NCBI GenBank assembly: GCA_035528415.1
Contig: DATKYQ010000019.1
Location: 10,464-74,463 of the forward strand
DNA length: 64,000 nucleotides
Origin: DATKYQ01 sp035528415
Lineage (GTDB): Bacteria > Myxococcota > B64-G9
Reading direction: 5' to 3'
Shown here: piece by piece, positions 16,037 to 25,359 of the stretch
Position numbering within the stretch: the stretch's first letter is position 1
Layout of the letters: each line of letters begins with the position of its first letter
Translations under genes and position numbers: made by a program
Notes under the pieces: model-generated
What the model was told of the DNA's origin: nothing
Database searches by the model: none
The model's input: the letters and a program-made list of their open reading frames with translations, nothing else

Positions 16037-17686
16037 ATGCCGAAGATAATTATAGACGGCGTGGAGATCGAGGCCCAGGAGGGTCAGACCATCCTGCAGG
16101 TGGCGAGTGAGAACGGAATCGACATTCCTCACTTCTGCTACCACCCGCGAATGAAGATCTCCGGCAACTGCCGCATGTGCTTAGTCGAGATCGAAAAGGT
16201 GCCCAAGCTGCAGATCTCCTGCGGAACCCAGGTGCGCGACGGCATGGTTGTCAGCACCAAGTCAGAGAAAGTGGTCAAGGCGCGCCGGGCGATAATGGAA
16301 TTTCTGCTGATTAACCACCCGCTCGACTGCCCCATCTGCGACGAGGCCGGCGAGTGCAAGCTGCAGGATTACTGCTTCGAGTACGGGCAGGCCGAAAGCC
16401 GCTTCAGCGAGGAAAAGCACACCTTCGAGCGCCTCGACGTCGGCCCGGACATCACCCGCAACATGAACCGCTGCATCCATTGCACACGCTGCATTCGCTT
16501 CCTGCGCGATATTGCCGGAAGCGAGGAAGCCGGCCTGTCCGAGCGCGGCGGCCACACCGCCGTCGGGCCCTATCTCGAAAAGGCCTACCAAAGCCCGTTC
16601 TCGATGAACATCGTCGATGTTTGCCCGGTCGGCGCGCTGACCTCGCGTCACTTCAGGTTCAAGGCGCGCTCCTGGTTGATGCAAAAAACGCGCAGCCTGT
16701 GTGCCGGCTGCGCGCGCGGCTGCAACGCCTACCTGTGGACGTACCAGGGGCGCGTGCTGCGCATGACACCGGCCGAAAACGATCAGGTCAACCTGTGCTG
16801 GTTGTGTAACGCCGGGCGCCTGAGCATTAAGCGCATCCAGGCCGAAGACCGCATCCTCGATCCCACCCGGTCTACAGCCATCAATGAGGCGGCCGGCAAG
16901 ATAAAGGTCTATCTCGACAATGACCAGGGCGACAAGATCGGTGTGCTGATCTCGGCCAGGCTCACCAACGAGGACAATTTCCTGGTATGCAAGCTGGCCC
17001 GCGAGGTGATCGGAACCAACTGGCTGGCCTGTGTCAAAGGCGAGAGTGACGACCGCCTCTTCGGCCCGCTTGACACTCCGCTTCCCGAATGGTTCATCCG
17101 CAAGGACACTAATCCAAATTCGCAAGGGGCATCGGACATGCTCACCTGCGGCGATCACACCGAGGATGCCCGGGCGCTGATCAACGCGGTGGCCAGCGGA
17201 CAGATCAGGGTCCTGTTGGTGTTCTCGGAAGATCCGATCGCCGCTTTCGCAGACGATCCCGGCGTTGCCGAGTCGCTTGAGAACCTCGATTTCCTGCTGG
17301 TCTCGGCAAGTCATCGAAACCTGACCAGTGAGCGGGCTCACCTGGTGGTTCCAGAGGCGAGCTTCGCCGAAAAAGACGGCAGCTTCACCAACGAAGCCGG
17401 CCGGGTGCAGTGGCTTTCGAAGGCCACACAGCCCGCCGGTCAAAGTCGCTCAGCCTGGCAGACGGCGCAAGAGCTTGCCAATCTGCTGGGAGCAAAATGG
17501 AGTTACGCTTCGGCCGCCGGGATCATGAGTGAGATCGCCAGTGGCGTATCCGCATACGAGGACATCGACCCGGCCGCGATTCCCGAGATGGGAGTAATGA
17601 AGAGACAGCCGGACAACCAAGACAGCCAACCAAGCGCAGAAGGGGATCCCGATGCCAGAGTGGATCCAGTCGATACTGACCAGTAA
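16037..17686 (+). CDS. nuoG: NADH-quinone oxidoreductase subunit G (short form)
   Basis: This 549-residue iron-sulfur subunit has an N-terminal plant-type [2Fe-2S] ferredoxin domain (FCYHPRMKISGNCRMC), a His/Cys segment (HPLDCPICDEAGECKLQD), two Cys-rich motifs with CIHCTRCIRF, and a molybdopterin-oxidoreductase-like domain beginning CAGCARGCN. It is much shorter than the 900-residue enterobacterial protein because most of the molybdopterin-like C-terminal region is absent. Similar short forms occur in other bacteria. Its last 35 nt overlap the nuoH start, and its C-terminal tail (rich in Asp/Gln) is unlikely to be structured. The start ATG 16037 follows GGACGGG. Confidence 0.94.
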   Translation: MPKIIIDGVEIEAQEGQTILQVASENGIDIPHFCYHPRMKISGNCRMCLVEIEKVPKLQISCGTQVRDGMVVSTKSEKVVKARRAIMEFLLINHPLDCPICDEAGECKLQDYCFEYGQAESRFSEEKHTFERLDVGPDITRNMNRCIHCTRCIRFLRDIAGSEEAGLSERGGHTAVGPYLEKAYQSPFSMNIVDVCPVGALTSRHFRFKARSWLMQKTRSLCAGCARGCNAYLWTYQGRVLRMTPAENDQVNLCWLCNAGRLSIKRIQAEDRILDPTRSTAINEAAGKIKVYLDNDQGDKIGVLISARLTNEDNFLVCKLAREVIGTNWLACVKGESDDRLFGPLDTPLPEWFIRKDTNPNSQGASDMLTCGDHTEDARALINAVASGQIRVLLVFSEDPIAAFADDPGVAESLENLDFLLVSASHRNLTSERAHLVVPEASFAEKDGSFTNEAGRVQWLSKATQPAGQSRSAWQTAQELANLLGAKWSYASAAGIMSEIASGVSAYEDIDPAAIPEMGVMKRQPDNQDSQPSAEGDPDARVDPVDTDQ

Positions 17687-18911
17687 CTTGTTCTGGGCCA
17701 TCATGGCCGGCCTGGTCGCCTACGGGCTGACCCTGTTCGGGATACCCGTCTACACCTGGTGGGAGCGGCGTGGTGCGGCTTTGATCCAGCGGCGCCCCGG
17801 CCCCAATCGGCGCGGCCCATACGGCCTGGTTCAGGCGATTGCCGACGCGGTCAAACTGGCCGTCAAGGAAGACGTCGTCCCGGCCGGCGCCAATAAGTGG
17901 CTGCACGCCTTGGCGCCGATGATCATCATGGTAGTGGCCTTGACCATCTTCGCAGTTATTCCCTGGTCGGGCGATTTCACGCTCTTCGGCAAGACCTTCC
18001 GGCTGCAGGTGGCCGATCTCAACTTCGGGATCATCTTCATTCTGGCCATCTCGTCGCTTGCGGTCTACGGAGTGGCGCTGGCCGGTTGGTCGTCGAACAA
18101 CAAGTATTCGCTGCTGGGCGGGCTGCGCGCCGGCGCCCAGATGATCTCCTACGAGATCTCGATGGGCCTGGCCGTGGTGGCCTTAATCCTGGTTTACGAC
18201 ACCGTCAAGCTTGATGGTATGGTTGCCGACCAGGCCGGTGCTCTTTGGCACTGGGGCCTGTTTCAGGCGCCATTGGCCTTCATTATCTTCATTACCGCGA
18301 CCTACGCCGAGACCAACCGGGTTCCCTTCGACCTGGTCGAGGCCGACAGCGAGATCGTGGCCGGCTTCCACACCGAGTACTCTTCGCTGCGCTTTGGCCT
18401 GTTCTACATGGGCGAATACGTCCACATGGCCGTCTCGGCGGTGTTGATCGTGGTGCTCTTTTTCGGCGGCTGGCATATTCCCTGGGCCGCGGAGATCTTC
18501 GGCGCGCACCCCTACTCCACTTTATTCCCCTGGATGATGATTGCCGCGGCGCTGGTTTGCCTGCTTTTGGCCTGGGACACCAGCCGGTCAAAGAGAAAGG
18601 TATTTACCCGGGGCAACACAATCTTCGCGTTCATCCTGGCAGGCATAGCCGTCGTGCTGGTCGCTTTAGCCGCCGTCTACTGGACCAACGCCGGAGTCGA
18701 GTGGATAGCCGCGCTGGCCGGGATGTTCACCCAATTGGGTGTCCTGGTAGTCAAGTTCTTGTTCTTCTTCTGGCTGTTCATCTGGGTGCGTTGGACGCTG
18801 CCCAGGTTCCGCTACGATCAGCTCATGCGCCTGGGCTGGAAGGTGATGCTGCCACTGGCGCTTTTCAACATCGGTATTACCAGCTTGCTGGTGCTCGCGG
18901 GGTGGCTGTGA
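17652..18911 (+). CDS. nuoH: NADH-quinone oxidoreductase subunit H
   Basis: This is the 419-residue membrane subunit with eight or more transmembrane helices. It shows the conserved cytoplasmic loop RRPGPNRRGPYGLVQAIADA and the acidic TNRVPFDLVEADSEIVAGFHTEYS motif, both part of the quinone channel. The C-terminal RWTLPRFRYDQLM is also conserved. The start lies inside the end of nuoG. Its TGA overlaps the ATG of nuoI (TGATG). Confidence 0.95.
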   Translation: MPEWIQSILTSNLFWAIMAGLVAYGLTLFGIPVYTWWERRGAALIQRRPGPNRRGPYGLVQAIADAVKLAVKEDVVPAGANKWLHALAPMIIMVVALTIFAVIPWSGDFTLFGKTFRLQVADLNFGIIFILAISSLAVYGVALAGWSSNNKYSLLGGLRAGAQMISYEISMGLAVVALILVYDTVKLDGMVADQAGALWHWGLFQAPLAFIIFITATYAETNRVPFDLVEADSEIVAGFHTEYSSLRFGLFYMGEYVHMAVSAVLIVVLFFGGWHIPWAAEIFGAHPYSTLFPWMMIAAALVCLLLAWDTSRSKRKVFTRGNTIFAFILAGIAVVLVALAAVYWTNAGVEWIAALAGMFTQLGVLVVKFLFFFWLFIWVRWTLPRFRYDQLMRLGWKVMLPLALFNIGITSLLVLAGWL

Positions 18912-19408
18912 TGGGTGTCGTCAAGATTAATCGCCCGCCCGAAAACTGGTGGGAGCGCCTCTACGTCTTCGAGATCGCCCGCGGCCTGGGCATCACCATG
19001 AAGCACGCGTTGCTTTCGTGGTTCAAGCCGGGGCACATGCTCACTTACCAGTACCCCGAGCAACGCAGGCCAATGCCCGAGCGTTTCCGCGCCCGGCATC
19101 GTCTCAGGCGCCGTCCCGACGGTTCGCCGGTGTGCGTGGCCTGCTTCTGCTGCCAAACGATTTGCCCGCCGGACGCGATCGAGATCGAGGCCGAAGAGTC
19201 GGAAGACCCGGCGATCGAAAAGCGTCCCGAGTCATTCAAGATCAACATGCTGCGCTGCATCTATTGCGGCATGTGCGTCGAGGCCTGTCCAGAGGACGCC
19301 ATCTACATGACTCATGATTTCGAGTTGGCCGACCAGACCCGGGAGCAGTTGCAGTTCAAACTTGAGGATCTCCTCGATCCCCTTCACCCCGAGAAAGGAG
19401 CGCGCTGA
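18911..19408 (+). CDS. nuoI: NADH-quinone oxidoreductase subunit I
   Basis: This 165-residue 8Fe ferredoxin-like subunit carries clusters N6a and N6b. The first motif is CVACFCCQTICP and the second is CIYCGMCVEACPEDAIYM, each with the regular four-Cys spacing. The N-terminal amphipathic region that contacts the membrane arm is present. It is coupled to nuoH by a stop/start overlap and ends 2 nt before nuoJ. Confidence 0.95.
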   Translation: MGVVKINRPPENWWERLYVFEIARGLGITMKHALLSWFKPGHMLTYQYPEQRRPMPERFRARHRLRRRPDGSPVCVACFCCQTICPPDAIEIEAEESEDPAIEKRPESFKINMLRCIYCGMCVEACPEDAIYMTHDFELADQTREQLQFKLEDLLDPLHPEKGAR

Positions 19409-19410
19409 TC

Positions 19411-19917
19411 ATGGCCGAAGCCGTGCTCTTCTGGGCGTTTGGTGGGCTGGCTACGGGCCTGGCCCTGCTGGTCATCGTTCTCAGAAATCCGGTCCACTGC
19501 GCCGTGGCCCTGATTGCCAACCTGTTTTGCTTAGCAGCTCTGTTTGCCATGCTGGATGCGCACTTCCTGGCCGCAATCCAGGTACTGGTGTACGCCGGGG
19601 CGATCCTGGTGCTGTTCCTGTTCGTCATCATGCTTCTGAACTTGGCTCCCAAAGAGTTGGGTCGACCACGGCAGACGGCAACCAAAATCGCGGGCTCCAT
19701 TCTCCTGGCCTGGGTGGGTTTCAAGCTGGTGACCATGACGACCGGCGTATCAGGAGCCGGGGCCGGCTTTGCACCCGTGGGTAGCGACTACGGCAGCGTC
19801 GAGTCGGTCGGGCGGCTGCTTTTCGGTCCTTACCTGCTGCCGTTCGAGGTGGCCTCTATCTTGCTGTTGGCCGCTATCCTGGGCGCCGTGGCCATCGCCA
19901 AAAAGAGGCTCTGGTGA
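19411..19917 (+). CDS. nuoJ: NADH-quinone oxidoreductase subunit J
   Basis: This is a 168-residue membrane subunit with five hydrophobic helices. The conserved region IQVLVYAGAILVLFLFVIMLLN, in the third helix, is typical of NuoJ and contributes to the conformational coupling path. A ribosome site (GAAAGGAGCG) precedes ATG 19411. It is followed by nuoK after 10 nt. Confidence 0.94.
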   Translation: MAEAVLFWAFGGLATGLALLVIVLRNPVHCAVALIANLFCLAALFAMLDAHFLAAIQVLVYAGAILVLFLFVIMLLNLAPKELGRPRQTATKIAGSILLAWVGFKLVTMTTGVSGAGAGFAPVGSDYGSVESVGRLLFGPYLLPFEVASILLLAAILGAVAIAKKRLW

Positions 19918-19927
19918 GGAGACAACC

Positions 19928-20230
19928 ATGATCACCATACAACATTACCTGATCTTGTCCGCCCTGCTCTTCAGCATCGGTGTCGCAGGGGTCCTCATAA
20001 GGCGCAACGCGCTCGTGATCCTGATGTCGATCGAGCTGATGCTAAACGGCGCCAACCTGGCCCTATTAGGATTCGCCCGCCAGTTGGGCGATGTCTCCGG
20101 CCACGGCCTGGCCGTCTTCGTCATGACGGTTGCCGCCGCAGAGGCCGCCGTCGGGCTGGCTCTGGTGCTGGCCGTATTCCGGCACACCAAGACCGTAAAC
20201 GTCGATGAAATCCGCGAGCTGAGAGGATAA
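19928..20230 (+). CDS. nuoK: NADH-quinone oxidoreductase subunit K
   Basis: This 100-residue membrane subunit has three helices. It shows the family motif LMSIELMLNGANL with the conserved Glu in the second helix, and a second Glu in AAAEAAVGLAL in the third helix, the pair used for proton transfer. ATG 19928 follows the GGAGACAACC sequence. It lies 5 nt before nuoL. Confidence 0.95.
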   Translation: MITIQHYLILSALLFSIGVAGVLIRRNALVILMSIELMLNGANLALLGFARQLGDVSGHGLAVFVMTVAAAEAAVGLALVLAVFRHTKTVNVDEIRELRG

Positions 20231-20235
20231 GCCCG

Positions 20236-22197
20236 ATGGACTACCACACCTCGATGCTCTTGTGGATTCCACTGCTGCCGCTCCTCGGTGCCATCGTAAA
20301 CGGTCTGTTCGGACGTCGTCTGCCGCGCAAGTTGGTAGCATTCATCGGCTGCTCGACGGTCGGCGCCGCCTTCGTCCTCGGCTTGTGGGCCAGCCTGCGC
20401 ATCTTCACCTCGCACGGCGAAGAGCGCCTGGTGGACAACGTCTATTCATGGATCGCGGTGGAGGGCCTCTCGGTCTCGGTCAGCTTCGTCCTCGACGCCC
20501 TCTCGGTGGTCATGGTGCTGGTAGTGGCCGGGGTCAGTTTCCTGATTCACATCTACTCGATCGGCTACATGAAAGGCGACCCGGGCTTTGCGCGCTACTT
20601 CGCCTACCTCAACCTGTTCGTATTCAGCATGCTGGTGCTGGTGCTGGGCGACAGCCTGCCGGTGCTTTTCGTCGGCTGGGAAGGCGTTGGGCTGTGTTCC
20701 TACCTGCTGATCGGCTTCTGGTTCGAAAACCCGGCAAAGGCCGCGGCCGGCAAGAAGGCCTTCATCGTCAACCGCATCGGCGACCTGGGCTTTCTGATCG
20801 GCATGTTCGCCCTCTTCGGCGCGACGGGCACGTTGTCAATCGACGGACTTTCCCAAGGCGCCGCCGGAGGTCTTGTCACCCCGGGGCTGGCTACCGCCGC
20901 CTGCATCCTGCTCTTCATCGGCGCCACAGGCAAGAGCGCGCAGATCCCACTCTACGTCTGGCTGCCGGACGCCATGGAAGGCCCGACTCCGGTCTCGGCC
21001 CTGATACACGCCGCCACCATGGTCACGGCCGGCGTTTACATGGTGGCCAGGCTGTCTTTCTTGTATTCCATGGCTCCCACGGCCTCGGCCATCGTCGCCC
21101 TGGTGGGCGGGGCGACGGCTTTTTACGCGGCCACAATCGGCATCGCCCAGAAGGACATCAAGAAGGTCTTGGCTTACTCCACCATCAGCCAACTCGGCTA
21201 CATGTTCGTCGCAGTCGGGGTAGGCGCCTACTTCGCCGGTATCTTTCACCTGATGACCCACGCCTTCTTCAAGGCATGTCTGTTTTTGGGCTCGGGCGCG
21301 GTGATTCACGCATTGAGCGGAGAGCAGGACATTACCAAGATGGGCGGACTGCGCAAGAAGCTGCCCTGGACTTACTGGACCTTTCTGATCTCGACTCTGG
21401 CCATAGCCGGCTTCCCGCCTTTTTCGGGATTCTTCTCAAAAGACGAGATCCTCTGGCAGGCGTTGTCGACCAGTTCGAATGCCGGCTGGGCCGCCGGCTG
21501 GGTGCACCTGACCGCCTACATCCTGGGGCTACTGGGCGCGGCGATAACGTCCTTTTACATGTTCCGGCTGGTGTTCTTGACCTTCCATGGCGAGTCACGC
21601 CTGGCTCCCGATGTCCACGTGCATCGCGAGATGAAGGTGATGAGCTGGCCGCTGGCCGCCCTGGCCGGGCTGGCAATAATCGGCGGCTGGGTTGGCGCCT
21701 CGCTGTTCGGTGTCCACGGCTTCGAGCACTTCTTAGAGCCGGTGTTGGGAGCAGCCCAGGAGGCCGCCGCGGTCGTCCGCGGGTTCGCCCACTCGCACCT
21801 GGCCGAATGGGGAGCCGCCGGTGCAAGCGTTGCCGTCGGATTGCTGGGATTGTTACTGGCCTGGGCGCTGTATCTCAAGAGCCACGGAGCACCCGATCGC
21901 CTGGCCGACAGATGGCGTCCCTTGTACCTGCTGGTCTACAATAAGTATTGGCTGGATGAGATCTACGATTTCATGGTCATCAAGCCGATCTACTACTTCT
22001 CTGTTTTTCTGTGGCGAGTGGTCGACGTGATCATAATTGACGGCCTGTGTGTCAACGGATCGGCGCGGCTGGTGCGCGGCCTGGGCGGCGTGGGCAGTAG
22101 GTTGCAGAGCGGCAATGTTCAGGCTTATGCCTTCTGGCTCTTCGCCGGGGTAGCCGCCATCCTGCTCTACCTGGCCGTCGTGGCCGGAATCCTTTAG
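20236..22197 (+). CDS. nuoL: NADH-quinone oxidoreductase subunit L
   Basis: This 653-residue antiporter-like subunit at the distal end of the membrane arm has about 16 helices. Key residues are seen in LFVGWEGVGLCSYLLIGFW (conserved Glu), PLYVWLPDAMEGPTPVSALIHAATMVTAG (Lys/His channel) and FSKDEILW. The last 90 residues include the long lateral helix and terminal transmembrane segment typical of NuoL. The gene is 14 nt upstream of nuoM. Confidence 0.95.
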   Translation: MDYHTSMLLWIPLLPLLGAIVNGLFGRRLPRKLVAFIGCSTVGAAFVLGLWASLRIFTSHGEERLVDNVYSWIAVEGLSVSVSFVLDALSVVMVLVVAGVSFLIHIYSIGYMKGDPGFARYFAYLNLFVFSMLVLVLGDSLPVLFVGWEGVGLCSYLLIGFWFENPAKAAAGKKAFIVNRIGDLGFLIGMFALFGATGTLSIDGLSQGAAGGLVTPGLATAACILLFIGATGKSAQIPLYVWLPDAMEGPTPVSALIHAATMVTAGVYMVARLSFLYSMAPTASAIVALVGGATAFYAATIGIAQKDIKKVLAYSTISQLGYMFVAVGVGAYFAGIFHLMTHAFFKACLFLGSGAVIHALSGEQDITKMGGLRKKLPWTYWTFLISTLAIAGFPPFSGFFSKDEILWQALSTSSNAGWAAGWVHLTAYILGLLGAAITSFYMFRLVFLTFHGESRLAPDVHVHREMKVMSWPLAALAGLAIIGGWVGASLFGVHGFEHFLEPVLGAAQEAAAVVRGFAHSHLAEWGAAGASVAVGLLGLLLAWALYLKSHGAPDRLADRWRPLYLLVYNKYWLDEIYDFMVIKPIYYFSVFLWRVVDVIIIDGLCVNGSARLVRGLGGVGSRLQSGNVQAYAFWLFAGVAAILLYLAVVAGIL

Positions 22198-22211
22198 CGA
22201 GGTGACGAGTA

Positions 22212-23834
22212 ATGGCAACCGGATTCCCGCTTCTTTCTGTTCTCTTGTGGCTGCCGCTACTGGGAGCGTTTCTGCTGCTGCTGATTCCAGGCGACAACCC
22301 CAAGCTGGTTCGCAATTTCACGCTGATAGTCTGCCTGGCCGACTTGGCGCTGGCTCTGGCGGCCTTTTTCCTGTTCGAGCCCGAGTTCGCGGGACCACAG
22401 CTCGTCGAGCACTGGTCCTGGATCGCGAGCATCGGCGTCTCCTACTACCTCGGGATCGACGGTATCAGTTTGCTGCTGGTGCTGCTTACGGCCTTCTTGG
22501 CACCCATAGTCGTGTTGTCCACCTACAAGGCGATCGGCGAGCGGGTCCGTGGCTTCATGTTCTCGGTTTTGCTGCTCCAGGTCGGAATGCTGGGCGCCTT
22601 TTTAGCGCTGGATGTTTTCCTGTTCTACGTCTTCTGGGAACTGATGCTGATTCCGATGTATTTCATGATCGGCATCTGGGGCGGCCCGCGGCGCATCTAC
22701 GCGGCGGTCAAGTTCTTCCTGTTCACCTTGTTCGGCTCGGTGCTGATGCTGGTGGCTATCCTGGTCGTCTTTTTCACTTACCACGCCCAGACGGGCGTCT
22801 TCACGGCCGATCTTTTGCAACTCTACCGGACCAGTTTCCCGTCCGGCGCGCAGTTATGGCTGTTCGCGGCCTTCGCCCTGGCCTTCGCCATCAAGGTGCC
22901 GATGTTCCCGTTCCACACCTGGCTGCCGGACGCCCACGTCGAGGCGCCGACTGCCGGCAGCGTCATCCTGGCGGCGGTGCTTCTGAAAATGGGCACCTAC
23001 GGCTTCATGCGCTTCGCCTTTCCGCTCTTTCCGCGGGCGGCCATCCAGTTCGTGCCGGTCATCGCCGTGCTGGCCGTGATCGGCATCATCTACGCCTCGC
23101 TGGTGGCCATGGTACAAAAAGACGTCAAGAAGCTAATCGCCTATTCGAGCGTCGCCCACCTGGGCTTCGTCATGCTGGGCATCGTGGCCTTGACCCCGAT
23201 GGCCGCGAGCGGCGGGCTACTGCAAATGGTCAACCACGGCATCTCGACCGGGCTGCTCTTCCTTTTAGTGGGCGTGATCTACGAGCGCCGGCATACGCGC
23301 GAGATAAGCGAGTTCGGCGGGCTGGCAAAGCAGATGCCCTGGTTCGCGACCTGCTTCATGATAGCCACGTTGTCCGCGATTGGTCTGCCCGGCACCAACG
23401 GCTTCGTCGGCGAGTTCTTGGTGCTGATAGGAACTTTCAACTCCACCGCCCTGCCTTTCATTTTCGGCTCGCCGCTGGCCGGTATGGTGCTGGCCGCGGT
23501 GGCAGGCCTGGGCGTGATCCTAGGCGCGGTCTACATGCTGTGGATGGTTCAGCGGGTTTTCTTCGGTCCACTCAAAAACCCGGCCAACCAGAAGCTTTCA
23601 GATCTTTCGCTGCGCGAGGCCTTCGTGCTGGTGCCGATGATTCTGGTCATCTTCCTGATCGGCCTGTTCCCTAACATTTTCCTCGGGCGCATGGAGAAAT
23701 CGATACACAGCTTCGTAACCGATGTACGCGCGCGCGCGCATATCGCCGAGGCGTCCGGTGATCAGGCGGCCGGGCATCCTGCACGAAAGCTGTTGGCCCG
23801 TAAGACCAAGGAGGTCCGCCATGGTGACCGCTAA
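22212..23834 (+). CDS. nuoM: NADH-quinone oxidoreductase subunit M
   Basis: This 540-residue antiporter-like proton-pumping subunit has 14 helices. The motifs YVFWELMLIPMYFMIGIWGG (conserved Glu), FHTWLPDAHVEAPTAGSVILA and KLIAYSSVAHLGFVMLG are those of NuoM. The C-terminal extension after the last helix is polar (about 40 residues) and runs 14 nt into nuoN, so the two are translationally coupled. Confidence 0.95.
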   Translation: MATGFPLLSVLLWLPLLGAFLLLLIPGDNPKLVRNFTLIVCLADLALALAAFFLFEPEFAGPQLVEHWSWIASIGVSYYLGIDGISLLLVLLTAFLAPIVVLSTYKAIGERVRGFMFSVLLLQVGMLGAFLALDVFLFYVFWELMLIPMYFMIGIWGGPRRIYAAVKFFLFTLFGSVLMLVAILVVFFTYHAQTGVFTADLLQLYRTSFPSGAQLWLFAAFALAFAIKVPMFPFHTWLPDAHVEAPTAGSVILAAVLLKMGTYGFMRFAFPLFPRAAIQFVPVIAVLAVIGIIYASLVAMVQKDVKKLIAYSSVAHLGFVMLGIVALTPMAASGGLLQMVNHGISTGLLFLLVGVIYERRHTREISEFGGLAKQMPWFATCFMIATLSAIGLPGTNGFVGEFLVLIGTFNSTALPFIFGSPLAGMVLAAVAGLGVILGAVYMLWMVQRVFFGPLKNPANQKLSDLSLREAFVLVPMILVIFLIGLFPNIFLGRMEKSIHSFVTDVRARAHIAEASGDQAAGHPARKLLARKTKEVRHGDR

Positions 23835-25299
23835 CGACCTCGTGGCCATCTTGCCATTTCTGGTGGCGGCCGGCGGGGGCCTCTTGGTAATCCTGTTGGA
23901 CGTTTTTTGCAAACCTGCCTCATCGCGTCGTTTCCTGGGCTCGTTCGCCTTGATAATACTCGGCGCCATGTTCGCGGTGGCCTTTGTCAACATGGGCCGC
24001 GCCCCCTATCCGGCTTTCTTCGGCCTGGTCGTATCCGACGATTTCTCCCGGGTGTTGTCGATCATCTTTGCCGTGGCCGCGGGCCTGGCCGTACTGATCG
24101 CCATGGGCCGCATGCCCGACGAGCAGGACGTTGCCGCGCGCGGAGAGTTCTATGCGCTTTTGCTGTTTGCGACCGGCGGCGCCTCGTTGCTTACCAGCGC
24201 TGCCGACCTGGTCTCGCTCTTTATCGGCCTCGAGACGCTTTCGATCCCGGCCTACATCCTGGCTGCCGGGTCGCGGCGCGACCCGCGTTCGGCCGAGGCG
24301 GGCCTGAAGTATTTCATACTTGGTGCCTTCGCAACCGGTTTTCTGGTGTACGGCATCGTTTTACTCTACGGCGCGGCCGGTTCCACAAGTCTGACTGCGA
24401 TTGCCAGGCTTGCCGGAAGCGCTCCCTGGACCGCAAATCCGCTTTTGATAGTCGGGTCGGTTTTCATCTTGGTAGGCCTGGTGTTCAAGATTTCAGCGGT
24501 GCCTTTCCACATGTGGGCCCCGGACGTCTACCAGGGATCGCCCACTCCTGTAACGGCCTTCTTCGCAACCGGAGTCAAGGCGGCCGCCTTTGCAGCTCTT
24601 CTGAGAGTGCTCTACGTGGCCCTGCCCGAGCTGCGGGTAGGCGGGGTGGGTTTTGAAGCAGCCGGCTGGTTCACGATTTTACAGGGTCTGGCGATAGCGA
24701 CCATGACGGTTGCCAACCTGGTGGCCCTGGTGCAGAAGGACGTCAAGCGTATTTTAGCCTACTCCTCGGTGGTTCACGCGGGCTACCTGATAATCGGCTT
24801 GTTGTGCATGCAGGACGGCGCGGCGGCGATAGTCTTTTATCTTCTGGCCTATACTTTCATGACGGTGGGCGCCTTCGCTTTAGTAGCCTATTTCGAGCAC
24901 GCAGGCTCTGGCACGAGTTTAGAAGAGTACACGGGCCTCGGCCGACGGCACCCGGCCGCAGCCGCGGTGCTTGCGATCTTCCTGTTTTCGCTGGCGGGCA
25001 TCCCTCCCACGGCGGGCTTCTTCGGCAAGTTCTACCTGTTCAAGTCGGCCGTCGACCAGGGCCTGATAGCGCTTACCATTGTGGCCGTAATAAACAGCAT
25101 GATCTCGGCCTACTACTACCTGCGCGTGACAGTCTACATGTACATGAAAAAAGAAGAAGCCCAAGCGACAGACAAGATTACCCCGTCGATGTCAATAGCC
25201 ATAGCCGTGGGCATCTGCCTGCTGTTCGTCATAGCCATAGGTCTCTACCCCACTCCCTACCTGGAAGCCGCCCGCGCCTCGGTCGCCTCGCTGTTCTGA
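23821..25299 (+). CDS. nuoN: NADH-quinone oxidoreductase subunit N
   Basis: This is the 492-residue third antiporter-like subunit. It has FIGLETLSIPAYILAA (conserved Glu), PFHMWAPDVYQGSPTPVTAFFATGVKAA and RILAYSSVVHAGYL. ATG 23821 follows AAGGAGG, which lies within the nuoM coding end. It is the last gene of the operon. No clear rho-independent terminator follows in the 60-bp gap. Confidence 0.95.
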   Translation: MVTANDLVAILPFLVAAGGGLLVILLDVFCKPASSRRFLGSFALIILGAMFAVAFVNMGRAPYPAFFGLVVSDDFSRVLSIIFAVAAGLAVLIAMGRMPDEQDVAARGEFYALLLFATGGASLLTSAADLVSLFIGLETLSIPAYILAAGSRRDPRSAEAGLKYFILGAFATGFLVYGIVLLYGAAGSTSLTAIARLAGSAPWTANPLLIVGSVFILVGLVFKISAVPFHMWAPDVYQGSPTPVTAFFATGVKAAAFAALLRVLYVALPELRVGGVGFEAAGWFTILQGLAIATMTVANLVALVQKDVKRILAYSSVVHAGYLIIGLLCMQDGAAAIVFYLLAYTFMTVGAFALVAYFEHAGSGTSLEEYTGLGRRHPAAAAVLAIFLFSLAGIPPTAGFFGKFYLFKSAVDQGLIALTIVAVINSMISAYYYLRVTVYMYMKKEEAQATDKITPSMSIAIAVGICLLFVIAIGLYPTPYLEAARASVASLF

Positions 25300-25359
25300 G
25301 CGCAAACCATCCTTGCCATAAATGGCCTTAACTGATGATTTCAGGAGGATCATCCTTAA

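Noticed and set aside
20262..21944. A 560-codon open frame in another frame inside nuoL
   Set aside because: Arg/Gly-rich composition typical of a shadow frame in GC-rich DNA; nuoL itself has all family motifs.
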